A DNA stretch of 64,000 bases, taken from positions 34,563 through 98,562 of the forward strand of contig JAUIKY010000008.1 in assembly GCA_030430535.1 (NCBI GenBank), in the 5' to 3' direction. Origin of the DNA: Bacteroidia bacterium (GTDB lineage Bacteria > Bacteroidota > Bacteroidia > Flavobacteriales > Flavobacteriaceae). The translations under genes and the position numbers were made by a program. Of this stretch, positions 36,766 through 44,812 are shown piece by piece. Below the pieces are notes generated by a model. That model did not search any database. It was not told where the DNA came from and worked only from the letters and a program-made list of their open reading frames with translations. Within the stretch, counting starts at the first letter, position 1. Each line of letters opens with the position of its first letter.

Positions 36766-37920
36766 ATGAAAAAAATAGGATTCATCCCACTTAGAAAAGG
36801 ATCAAAAGGCATTCTTGGCAAAAACAAACGTAAAATGGTTGGTAGGCCATTGTTTACCTGGGTTTTGGGCGAAGCTATTTTTTCCAATCTCGATGAGGTT
36901 GTGGTGTATACTGATGACGACTGGATTATTGAATTCGTCAAAAGAGAATACCATTATACCAACAAAGTAAAAGCTTTAAAACGAAGCGAAGCAAGTGCGG
37001 GAGACGCCGTTTCTACCGAGTTTGCCATGTTGGAGTTTTGCGAATCTATAAACTACCAGTTTGAAGTGTTTTGCTTGTTGCAGGCTACATCACCATTCAC
37101 TCGAAAGGAAGATATCAATGCTTGCCTTGATAAATTAAATAGCAATCATGATTCTGCATTAACGGTGGTCAATACACATCGTTTTTTATGGAATAAAGAA
37201 GGAAAACCTCTTAATTACGACCCGTTTGACCGTCCACGCCGACAAGATTTTGAAGGTTTGCTTATTGAAAACGGAGCAGTTTATGTTGCTCAAAAGGACG
37301 TTTTAAAAAAGCATAAAAATAGAATAGGCAAAAAAGTGGCCATTGTGGAAATGCCAGAGGAATCGTTGCACGAAATTGATTCGGAAGCGGATTGGGTAGT
37401 GGTTGAAAATCTGTTGATAGAACGCCAAAAAAGAGAAAAAAAATCAGATAGAATAACCCATGTGGTTTTGGATGTTGATGGTGTTTTTACTGATGGCACC
37501 ATATCTTATACCAAAGATGGAGAACATACCAAAAGTTTCGATATGCGTGATGGTATGGGGCTGGAAATTCTGAGGCAGTTTGGCATTGAGGTAATGGTGA
37601 TGACTTCAGAAGATTCTCAACTCGTTGCAAAACGCATGGAAAAATTAAAAATTGAAAACACCTTTTTAGGCGTAAAAGACAAGTTTACTTTGTTGAATAA
37701 AATCGTAATGGAAAAAGGGATATCATTAAGCAATGTTGCCTATTTGGGGGATGATGTTAACGATTTAACCAATATTTGTAGTGTGGGCTGGTCTCTTACT
37801 CCAAATAATGCGACCGATGTGGTGAAACAGCATGCCGATGTGGTGCTTTCAAAAAATTCTGGTGCTGGTGCTATTCGTGAAGCCTGCCAGTTTATAATGA
37901 ATTATAACAAACGTTTTTAA
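36766..37920 (+). CDS. Acylneuraminate cytidylyltransferase fused to HAD phosphatase
   Basis: This 384-residue fusion has two domains. Residues about 1-222 are a CMP-nonulosonate synthetase, with the CTP-binding IPLRKGSKGILGKNKRKM, LLQATSPFTRKEDI and LIENGAVYVA. Residues about 230-384 are a KdsC/NeuA C-terminal type HAD phosphatase, with VLDVDGVFTDGTISY, MTSEDSQLVAKRM and YLGDDVNDLTN. The same order occurs in animal CMP-sialic acid synthetases and some bacterial ones. It would activate the acid made by the downstream NeuB as a CMP sugar. The HAD domain could supply the 9-phosphate phosphatase step, as inference only. Confidence 0.92.
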   Translation: MKKIGFIPLRKGSKGILGKNKRKMVGRPLFTWVLGEAIFSNLDEVVVYTDDDWIIEFVKREYHYTNKVKALKRSEASAGDAVSTEFAMLEFCESINYQFEVFCLLQATSPFTRKEDINACLDKLNSNHDSALTVVNTHRFLWNKEGKPLNYDPFDRPRRQDFEGLLIENGAVYVAQKDVLKKHKNRIGKKVAIVEMPEESLHEIDSEADWVVVENLLIERQKREKKSDRITHVVLDVDGVFTDGTISYTKDGEHTKSFDMRDGMGLEILRQFGIEVMVMTSEDSQLVAKRMEKLKIENTFLGVKDKFTLLNKIVMEKGISLSNVAYLGDDVNDLTNICSVGWSLTPNNATDVVKQHADVVLSKNSGAGAIREACQFIMNYNKRF

Positions 37921-37934
37921 GATTCCCAAGTCTC

Positions 37935-38810
37935 ATGAATAAATACAAAAAGCCATACATCATCGCCGAAATAGGCTGTAATCATAAAGGCGATATGGCC
38001 ATAGCCAAAGAACTTATAAAAGTTGCTAAAATATTTTGCAATGTCGATGCTGTAAAATTTCAAAAGCGAAATAACAAAGAGCTTTTAACCGACGAACAAT
38101 ATAACAAACCACATCCTAACCCTGTGAATTCCTATGGAAAGACCTATGGTGAACACCGTGAGTATTTGGAGTTTGATGTTGACCAACATGCCGAATTAAA
38201 ACATTATTGTGAAGAAATAGGCATCACGTATTCAACTTCCGTTTGGGATCTCACTTCAGCCAAGGAAATAGTTTCTTTAAATCCCGATTTTATTAAAATT
38301 CCATCGGCATGCAATAACAATGTAGAAATGTTGGAATGGCTATGCGATAATTTTTCAGGAGAACTGCACATTTCAACAGGGATGACAACCAAAGAAGAAA
38401 TTGATGATTTGGTCAACCTTTTCAAAAGAAAAGGCCGAAACCACGATTTGGTTTTGTATAACTGCACATCGGGTTACCCGGTGCCCTTTGAAGATGTTTG
38501 TTTACTCGATATCAATTTACTTATTGAAAAATACGGAAGTGAAGTAAAGCATATCGGTTTTTCCGGGCACCATTTAGGCATAGCAGTTGATGTGGCGGCC
38601 TACACTTTGGGAGCCAACATTATTGAAAGGCACTACACCTTGGATAGAACCTGGAAAGGTACCGATCATGCAGCTTCTTTGGAACCTATGGGGTTGCGTA
38701 AGTTGTCGCGCGATGTTAGGGCAGTTTATAAGGCGCTTCAGTTTAAAAAACAGGATATTTTACCGATAGAGCAAGTGCAGCGTGAAAAACTAAAAAACCA
38801 AAAAGTATAA
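37935..38810 (+). CDS. neuB: NeuB-type nonulosonic acid synthase, short form
   Basis: NeuB family enzymes condense phosphoenolpyruvate with a hexosamine derivative to make sialic-type nine-carbon acids. The 291-residue protein has the TIM-barrel motifs YIIAEIGCNHKGDMAIAKEL, AVKFQKRNN, FIKIPSACNNN, LHISTGMTTKEEI, LYNCTSGYPVPFEDV and GFSGHHLGIAVDVAAY, then IIERHYTLDRTWKGTDHAASL. The usual C-terminal antifreeze-like SAF domain, which completes most NeuB enzymes of about 340-350 residues, is missing. Which nonulosonic acid is made cannot be told. Confidence 0.9.
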   Translation: MNKYKKPYIIAEIGCNHKGDMAIAKELIKVAKIFCNVDAVKFQKRNNKELLTDEQYNKPHPNPVNSYGKTYGEHREYLEFDVDQHAELKHYCEEIGITYSTSVWDLTSAKEIVSLNPDFIKIPSACNNNVEMLEWLCDNFSGELHISTGMTTKEEIDDLVNLFKRKGRNHDLVLYNCTSGYPVPFEDVCLLDINLLIEKYGSEVKHIGFSGHHLGIAVDVAAYTLGANIIERHYTLDRTWKGTDHAASLEPMGLRKLSRDVRAVYKALQFKKQDILPIEQVQREKLKNQKV

Positions 38811-38812
38811 GC

Positions 38813-39640
38813 ATGTTTTCATCTCACAAGATTAGATTGTTTTGGTGGAACGAAATAAAGATACAGGGCAAACCTAGAGAAAATTACGGCGACCTTTTGG
38901 GGAAATATCTTGTTGAAAACATATCCGGCAAACAGGCCGTTTTCGCATGGCCGAAAAAGTTTTCCATATATGATTTTTTTGCCCCCATTTACGTAACGGT
39001 GGGCAGCATTTTAACCCACGTAAATCATAAGTGTGTGGTTTGGGGCAGTGGCATTGTTTCAAAAGAATACCCGATTAAAAAAGCAGAATTTTTGGCCGTT
39101 AGGGGGCCGCAAACCCGAAATCATTTAATCAGTCAGGGTTATAATGTTCCGGAAATTTATGGTGATCCAGCGTTGCTTTTACCTCATTATTACAATCCGA
39201 AAGTTGAAAAAACATACGATGTCGGGGTCATTCCACATTACAGCGATTTTAAAAAAGTAAAAACGCATTATCAAAATGAAAGTTCCATTTTGCTTATTGA
39301 TTTGATGACTAATGATATAGAGGAAACTACAAGGCAAATTTTAACATGTAAAAACATAGTGTCCTCGTCGTTACATGGGGTTATTGTAGCGCATGCCTAT
39401 GGCATATCCGCGGTTTGGCAAAAATTTTCAGATGATGTGTTTGGCGATGATATTAAATACCAAGATTATTTTGAGTCGGTTGGAATGAAACATTATAAGC
39501 CCGATATTGTAGCAACAAAAATGAGCAAAGAACTGTTGTTACAACTTTTTAAGGACAAGGAAGCGCTTCCGAAACCAGAAAAAATAGAAGAGATTTGTAC
39601 AAATTTAATGGCTGTTTGTCCGTTTAAAAGTGAGTTGTAG
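38813..39640 (+). CDS. Polysaccharide pyruvyl transferase family protein
   Basis: This 275-residue protein matches the polysaccharide pyruvyl transferase family, which adds pyruvate ketals or related groups to surface glycans. Features are ENYGDLLGKYLVE near the N-terminus, CVVWGSGIVSKEYP, FLAVRGPQTRNHLISQGY and YGDPALLLPHYY, followed by VSSSLHGVIVAHAYGI with the conserved SSLHG. Located two bases after neuB, it probably acts on the same glycan. Some members of this family are sugar transferases instead of pyruvyl transferases. Confidence 0.87.
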   Translation: MFSSHKIRLFWWNEIKIQGKPRENYGDLLGKYLVENISGKQAVFAWPKKFSIYDFFAPIYVTVGSILTHVNHKCVVWGSGIVSKEYPIKKAEFLAVRGPQTRNHLISQGYNVPEIYGDPALLLPHYYNPKVEKTYDVGVIPHYSDFKKVKTHYQNESSILLIDLMTNDIEETTRQILTCKNIVSSSLHGVIVAHAYGISAVWQKFSDDVFGDDIKYQDYFESVGMKHYKPDIVATKMSKELLLQLFKDKEALPKPEKIEEICTNLMAVCPFKSEL

Positions 39641-41035
39641 ATGAAGAAAAAAGTATTCATTTTTTTTCCCGATGGCGTAGGATTGCGAAATTTTGCCTTT
39701 ACCGATTTCAAAAAAATAGGTGAGCAGATGGGCTTCGACATCACTTATTGGAACAATACCGTTTTTTCTTTAAAAGACAATTTGGGTTTTAAGGAATTAA
39801 ACATAGAAGACCATTCATCACATCCGCTTTTACCCATTTACTCGAGAGCTAGAAAGCGTGCTGAGCTTAATGTGTCGCGCGATAAATTTAATGATTCGGT
39901 TTATCCCACTTATAAATTTCCGTTCAGCTATAAGGACTTGAAAAACACTTTCAAAAGTTTATATGTAAAATGGTTGGTGGGTTTGTATTCCTCTGAAAAA
40001 GGTGTTGAAAAACTCAGGAGTAAAATCAACCGACTGGAGCGTTCCACATCAAAATACAAGTATTGTAAAGCCCAGTTGGAAGAACACAAACCCGATTTAA
40101 TTTTCTGTACCACACAGCGTGCCACTCAGTCCATTAGTGCGCTTTTAGCCGCCAAAGATTTGGGAATCCCCACAGTGGCGTTTGTATATTCATGGGACAA
40201 TGTGCCCAAAGCCATGCAGGTTGTGGAAACCGATTATTATTGTGTTTGGAGCGATTTGATGAAACAGCAAGTCTTGCAATATTATCCGTTTGTAAAACCC
40301 GACCAAGTGTTTGTTACGGGTACACCTCAGTTTGAACCGCATTATGATGAATCTCTAAAACTCAGTAGAGAAGCCTTTTTTAAGGAGCATAATTTGGATA
40401 CAGACAAAAAGTACATTTGCTTTTCAGGAGACGATATTACCACGTCGCCATTGGACCAGTTTTATTTGGAAGATTTGGCCAATGCCGTAAGAAACTTGAA
40501 CAATCAAGGATATAATTTGGGTATTATTTACCGAAAATGTCCTGTTGATTTTACTGATCGTTACGATGCTGTTATTGAAAAAAACAAAGATATTATAGCC
40601 GTTTTAGACCCCATTTGGAAACAAGTGGGTAGTCAATGGAACCAAGTGCTGCCTACGCCAGAGGATTTTAAAATGCTTTATAACGTATGCGAACACAGCG
40701 AATTTGTAACCAATGTGTGCTCCTCAACGGTGTTTGATTTTGTAGCACACAGCAAACCCTGTATATATTATAATTACGAGCAACCCCAATTAAAGAAGGG
40801 CATTCGCGATATAGGGCAAAATTACAAATATGTGCATTTTAGAAGCATGCCCAGTAAAGAAGCGGTAGTATTTTGTACCGATAAAAATGATTTGGAAAGA
40901 TTGGTGAAACAAATTTTAGATGGAGAATTAAGCAATGTGAAGGAATGTAAAGAATGGTATAAAATTGTAGTTGGAAAAGCGCCTACGGAAGCATCAAAGA
41001 ATATTTGGAAATCCATAGATTCAATATTGAACTAA
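39641..41035 (+). CDS. GT-B type putative glycosyltransferase
   Basis: This 464-residue protein starts VFIFFPDGVGLRNFAFTDF, with ADP-like segments later. PDLIFCTTQRATQSISALLA, VAFVYSWDNVPKAM, VFVTGTPQFEPHY and FVTNVCSSTVFDFVAHSKPC fit a GT-B enzyme related to UDP-glycosyltransferase or CDP-glycerol-transferase-like proteins of capsule loci. No single family was recognised with certainty. It abuts the pyruvyl transferase gene, and a repeat-bearing gap of 135 bases follows it. Confidence 0.68.
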   Translation: MKKKVFIFFPDGVGLRNFAFTDFKKIGEQMGFDITYWNNTVFSLKDNLGFKELNIEDHSSHPLLPIYSRARKRAELNVSRDKFNDSVYPTYKFPFSYKDLKNTFKSLYVKWLVGLYSSEKGVEKLRSKINRLERSTSKYKYCKAQLEEHKPDLIFCTTQRATQSISALLAAKDLGIPTVAFVYSWDNVPKAMQVVETDYYCVWSDLMKQQVLQYYPFVKPDQVFVTGTPQFEPHYDESLKLSREAFFKEHNLDTDKKYICFSGDDITTSPLDQFYLEDLANAVRNLNNQGYNLGIIYRKCPVDFTDRYDAVIEKNKDIIAVLDPIWKQVGSQWNQVLPTPEDFKMLYNVCEHSEFVTNVCSSTVFDFVAHSKPCIYYNYEQPQLKKGIRDIGQNYKYVHFRSMPSKEAVVFCTDKNDLERLVKQILDGELSNVKECKEWYKIVVGKAPTEASKNIWKSIDSILN

Positions 41036-41044
41036 AATCCTGCT

Positions 41045-41118
41045 ATTCGTGTAATTTTGCCACAAATACACGAATGTTTTTAGCATTGCATTAAAAAAAC
41101 TATTAGTGAATTCGTGGC
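41045..41118. repeat. Intergenic inverted repeat with ATTCGTG arms
   Basis: ATTCGTG at 41045-41051 is inverted as CACGAAT at 41069-41075, and a further ATTCGTGGC-type copy follows at 41110-41118. This type of ATTCGTG-rich non-coding repeat is familiar between flavobacterial genes. It occupies the gap before the next family 4 glycosyltransferase. Confidence 0.65.
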
Positions 41119-41170
41119 TTAAAAAAACAGAGACGGAAAGTACATAGTTTTCAACTAACGACTTTAACCA

Positions 41171-42331
41171 ATGAAAATAGGCTTCATAACATCCGAATAT
41201 CCACACCCAAAAGTCAGTCATGCTGCGGGTATCGCCACCAGTATAAAAAACTTGGTAGTCGCATTGGTTGAAAAAGGCGCAGAGGTAAGGGTGTTTGTTT
41301 ATCAGCAAGAGTGTGATGGCATTATTGACGACGAAGGGGTAAAAATTCACTTGATAAAGAAAAAGCGATATCCTTTTTGTACCTGGTTTTTTTACAGAAA
41401 GCATATTCAGAAATACGTTAGTAAAGTAGTTGCAGCAGAAAATATAGAAGTTCTTGAAGCGGCCGATTGGACGGGTATCACGGCATTCATGAAATTTGAT
41501 GTGCCGTTGGTTATTCGTTTTCACGGAAGTGATGCCTATTTCTGCAAGCTGGAAGGACGACAACAAAAGTTCAAAAATTTTATGTTCGAAAAGTTGGCCT
41601 TAAAAGGCGCTTCGGCATATATAGCACCCACCGCTTTCGCTGGCGAGGAAACCCGAAAGATTTTCGGATTGGATAAAGCCAAAATAAAAACCATCCATTA
41701 TGGTTTACAGCTTGAGCATTTTGAAAACCCAACGCCAGAAACATATAACAGAAACAAGATTTTATACATTGGCACCATCATCCGTAAGAAAGGGGTTTTG
41801 GAGCTGGCGGAAATTTTCAACAAAGTCATTTCCGAAAATCCGAAAGCCAAATTAATTCTTATAGGCAGCGATGCCCCCGATATTAAAACAGGTGCGATGT
41901 CAACTTATAAATTAATGGAAGATGTGTTGACTGCCGAAGCCAAAAAGCAGGTAGAGTATCTCGGTAAAATACCGTATTCAGAAGTGAAAATGCACATAAA
42001 AAACGCCCACATTTGCACGTTTCCGAGTTTTGCCGAAACTTTGGGGATGGTGACGATAGAGAGCATGGCGCTGCAAAAACCCGTGGTGAATACCAGTATA
42101 GGCTGGGCGCAAGAATTGATTGATGATGGTGTAGATGGATATTTGGTGCATCCGTCTGATATAAATATGTTTTCAGATAGAATCCTTCATTTGTTGAACG
42201 ACGAAAAGCTTTGTCTAAATTTAGGAAAGGCTGCCAGACAAAAAGTAGAACAGCGCTTTGATATCAAAAAAATAGCGGAAATCAACATAGAATACTATAA
42301 TAGTATTATTATAGTATATGATAGAAATTGA
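41171..42331 (+). CDS. Family 4-like glycosyltransferase
   Basis: This 386-residue GT-B enzyme contains FITSEYPHPKVSHAAGIATS, a family 4 N-terminal motif, VPLVIRFHGSDAYFCKLEG and AYIAPTAFAGEETRKIF. The donor domain follows with ILYIGTIIRKKGVLELAEIF, KLILIGSDAPDIKTG, CTFPSFAETLGMVTIESMA (EX7E) and GYLVHPSDINMF. It stands slightly apart from its neighbours, with repeats on both sides. Confidence 0.9.
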   Translation: MKIGFITSEYPHPKVSHAAGIATSIKNLVVALVEKGAEVRVFVYQQECDGIIDDEGVKIHLIKKKRYPFCTWFFYRKHIQKYVSKVVAAENIEVLEAADWTGITAFMKFDVPLVIRFHGSDAYFCKLEGRQQKFKNFMFEKLALKGASAYIAPTAFAGEETRKIFGLDKAKIKTIHYGLQLEHFENPTPETYNRNKILYIGTIIRKKGVLELAEIFNKVISENPKAKLILIGSDAPDIKTGAMSTYKLMEDVLTAEAKKQVEYLGKIPYSEVKMHIKNAHICTFPSFAETLGMVTIESMALQKPVVNTSIGWAQELIDDGVDGYLVHPSDINMFSDRILHLLNDEKLCLNLGKAARQKVEQRFDIKKIAEINIEYYNSIIIVYDRN

Positions 42332-42347
42332 AAATACGCTAAAAATA

Positions 42348-42425
42348 CGTCATGGCGAGGTACGAAGCCATCTTTTTATTGTTTGTAGCCTCATTCAAGA
42401 GATAGCTTCGTGCCTCGCTATGACG
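42348..42425. repeat. Palindromic intergenic repeat
   Basis: CGTCATGGCGAGGTACGAAG at 42348-42367 is mirrored by CTTCGTGCCTCGCTATGACG at 42406-42425, with a few mismatches, and an inner CCATCT/AGATAG pair. The loop is AT-rich. It fits the same class as the palindrome at 23457-23538 but has a different sequence. Confidence 0.85.
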
Positions 42426-42468
42426 AAAAAAAAGATTTTTGAAATTTACTGAACTGTTATTAAAAAAA

Positions 42469-43998
42469 ATGATAATTCTGGTGCACGAAAATAATAGGCC
42501 GCTAAAGGTTTTGAATGCTTCATTTAACGAAGTGGAGTTTTCAGTTGCGCTTTCATTGGTCGACACTTTGTTTGCATTGGCAGAAACATTTCCCGAAGAC
42601 ATTGTTATGTGGTGCCATCAGGAGTATGTGGAGTTTGTGAATGTTGCAGAGGTAAAAAATATTTTCCACCATCAACAAATCATGGCTTCGTTTTCTGTTT
42701 CCGAAACAACTTATATCCCGAAAGCTATTGGTTTTGTAGACCAGTCGGTTTTTGTAAACGTAAAAAAGGATGTGTCTTACCCCACGTGGCTAATGAGCAG
42801 TGATGTGGGGGGTGTTTCAGCTGAGTTTTTAAATGCTATTGATGCTGCACATAAGCCAAATGATTTCGATTATTTTATAAACTCACTGGCGAAATTGGCT
42901 ATGCCCAAAGGCTTGTTTTGTTATTCTGAGCCCAGATTATTAAAAGAAATCCCATCAGAAACGCTTCAGCCTATATGGACTTCAAATTTTCAATTATTTA
43001 AGTTTGTAAAACAGCATTATAAATGGGTTTGGGTGTTTGTGCTTATATTTTGCCAAATTATTTACAATAAAAAATTTCCGCTTTTCGCATTCATACGGTC
43101 TCTTTTTTATAGAAAACAAGAGGTTGATTTTCGCGGCCTAAAAGTGCAATCTTCAAAAAGTGTCTTAAAGAAAAGAGAGATTGATGTGATTATCCCAACC
43201 ATCGGCAGAAAGCAGTACCTCTATGATGTTTTAAAGGATTTAGCCCAACAAACCCTGCTACCCAAAAGTGTAATTATCGTTGAGCAAAACCCTCTAAAGG
43301 ATAGTGTTTCAGAATTGGATTTTTTAACCGAAGACCATTGGCCGTTCAACATTAAACATGTTTTTACGCATCAGGCCGGAGCTTGTAATGCCAGAAATAC
43401 GGCATTAAACCTTGTGGAAAGTGAATGGGTGTTTTTAAATGACGATGATAATCGTTTTGCTCCTAATTTGTTAAAAAATATTTTCGAAAAAATAGAGCAA
43501 TACGGGGTTAATGTTGTGGTTACGAAATACCTCCAAAAAAATGAAACTTTATCAAGTGGTTTCAATTATACGCACCAAACAGGTATTTTTGGTTCAGGCA
43601 ATAGCGTGGTTAAATCGCAGGTTTTAAAAAACATACGTTTTAATATGGCCTTGGAATTTGGCTATGGTGAAGATTTCGATTTTGGTGTTCAATTAAGGAA
43701 CAGTGGGGAAGACGTGGTATTCTTTCCTGATATAGAAATTACCCATCTAAAAGCACCGATGGGTGGGTTTCGGACAAAATTCGTACACCCCTGGGAAACG
43801 GACGAGATTTTACCCAAACCCTCACCAACAATTATGTATACCTATATAAACCACCGCACTAAAGAGCAAACTTTTGGTTATAAGCTAACGTTGTTTTTTA
43901 AATTATTAAAAGAGCAACCTGTTAAGAGGTATGGTGCTTTCAACAAGTTGTTTAAAAAACAATGGGAAGCAAGTCGGATTTGGGCAAAAAAAATATAG
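42469..43998 (+). CDS. Two-domain GT2 glycosyltransferase
   Basis: ATG at 42469 gives 509 residues; ten extra codons upstream are not family-like. The C-terminal part, from about residue 235, is a GT2 domain with IDVIIPTIGRKQYLYDVL, VIIVEQNP, AGACNARNTALN, WVFLNDDDNRFAPN and EFGYGEDFDFGVQL. The N-terminal 230 residues, starting MIILVHENNRPLKVLNAS, are not a known catalytic fold to me. They end in a hydrophobic helix (WVWVFVLIFCQIIY) that may tether the enzyme to the membrane. Confidence 0.8.
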   Translation: MIILVHENNRPLKVLNASFNEVEFSVALSLVDTLFALAETFPEDIVMWCHQEYVEFVNVAEVKNIFHHQQIMASFSVSETTYIPKAIGFVDQSVFVNVKKDVSYPTWLMSSDVGGVSAEFLNAIDAAHKPNDFDYFINSLAKLAMPKGLFCYSEPRLLKEIPSETLQPIWTSNFQLFKFVKQHYKWVWVFVLIFCQIIYNKKFPLFAFIRSLFYRKQEVDFRGLKVQSSKSVLKKREIDVIIPTIGRKQYLYDVLKDLAQQTLLPKSVIIVEQNPLKDSVSELDFLTEDHWPFNIKHVFTHQAGACNARNTALNLVESEWVFLNDDDNRFAPNLLKNIFEKIEQYGVNVVVTKYLQKNETLSSGFNYTHQTGIFGSGNSVVKSQVLKNIRFNMALEFGYGEDFDFGVQLRNSGEDVVFFPDIEITHLKAPMGGFRTKFVHPWETDEILPKPSPTIMYTYINHRTKEQTFGYKLTLFFKLLKEQPVKRYGAFNKLFKKQWEASRIWAKKI

Positions 43999-44002
43999 TC
44001 AA

Positions 44003-44812
44003 ATGAAAGTGAAAAAAATATTGATTAGTTTTTTTATAACACATTACAACAGACCTAGTGATTTGTTGGAATGTTTAAAAGCAATAAAGAAACTCGATTT
44101 ATCTCATTACGAAATTGTTGTTAGCGATGATGGTAGTAAAACAGATGTGATAGAGCGTATAAAGAGTTTCGAGATTGATAAATTACTACTATCTGATTTT
44201 AATCGAGGATTAGCGGGAAGTATAAACCACGGACTGAAATCTTGTCAGGGGACATATATTATTTATTGCCAAGAAGACTTTCTTTTGAATAAAAGAATAA
44301 AAGATATTTTACATGAGTGTATTAGCTTATTGGATGCTGATAAGGTTGATTTAATTAGGTTTACATCCAACTTTGAATTCAACAAATTAATTCCTCTATC
44401 TGAAAATGTTAGTTTAATTCCAAGGTTTTCGATTAAGAATTTTTTTCAAAACTATTACCGTTATAGTGACCATCCCTTCATTATTAAAAACGGTTTTCAT
44501 AAAGCTTTTGGTTATTATCTTGAAAACACTTCAGGAAGGTACGGTGAAACTGAATATGCAATAAGAATGTGCAATTCTAAAGTTAAAATAGGAATAACAA
44601 ATCATAAATTTGCTTCACTAATAGAAGGAAGTCAATCGATGTTGTTAAGTGAAAACAATGTAAAAATCAAAGTGTATAAAACGAATAAATCTTTGATAAA
44701 AACAGCTAGAGCATTAAGGTTGTATTTCGAATGGTTATTTTATAGTAAAAATAAACGAGGTTTGATAACTTATAAGAACGGTAGAAAAAATCAATCAGAC
44801 TTAAATGCTTAA
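44003..44812 (+). CDS. GT2-like glycosyltransferase
   Basis: ATG at 44003 gives 269 residues beginning MKVKKILISFFITHYNRPSD. Motifs are YEIVVSDDGSKTDVIERI, NRGLAGSINHGLKSCQGTY and IIYCQEDFLLNKRI, in which QEDF replaces the usual DADD. SGRYGETEYAIRMC follows. It begins four bases after the two-domain GT2 gene and overlaps the exostosin-like gene by eight bases. Confidence 0.84.
   Translation: MKVKKILISFFITHYNRPSDLLECLKAIKKLDLSHYEIVVSDDGSKTDVIERIKSFEIDKLLLSDFNRGLAGSINHGLKSCQGTYIIYCQEDFLLNKRIKDILHECISLLDADKVDLIRFTSNFEFNKLIPLSENVSLIPRFSIKNFFQNYYRYSDHPFIIKNGFHKAFGYYLENTSGRYGETEYAIRMCNSKVKIGITNHKFASLIEGSQSMLLSENNVKIKVYKTNKSLIKTARALRLYFEWLFYSKNKRGLITYKNGRKNQSDLNA

Noticed and set aside
41021..41566. 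Minus-strand open frame of 181 codons over the gap before the family 4 gene
   Set aside because: It runs across the ATTCGTG repeats and into the antisense of a clear glycosyltransferase. It has no recognisable domain or promoter.
43931..44002. N-terminal extension of the GT2 gene at 44003
   Set aside because: The extra 24 residues overlap the end of the previous gene and lie outside the GT2 fold. The ATG at 44003 fits the family start.
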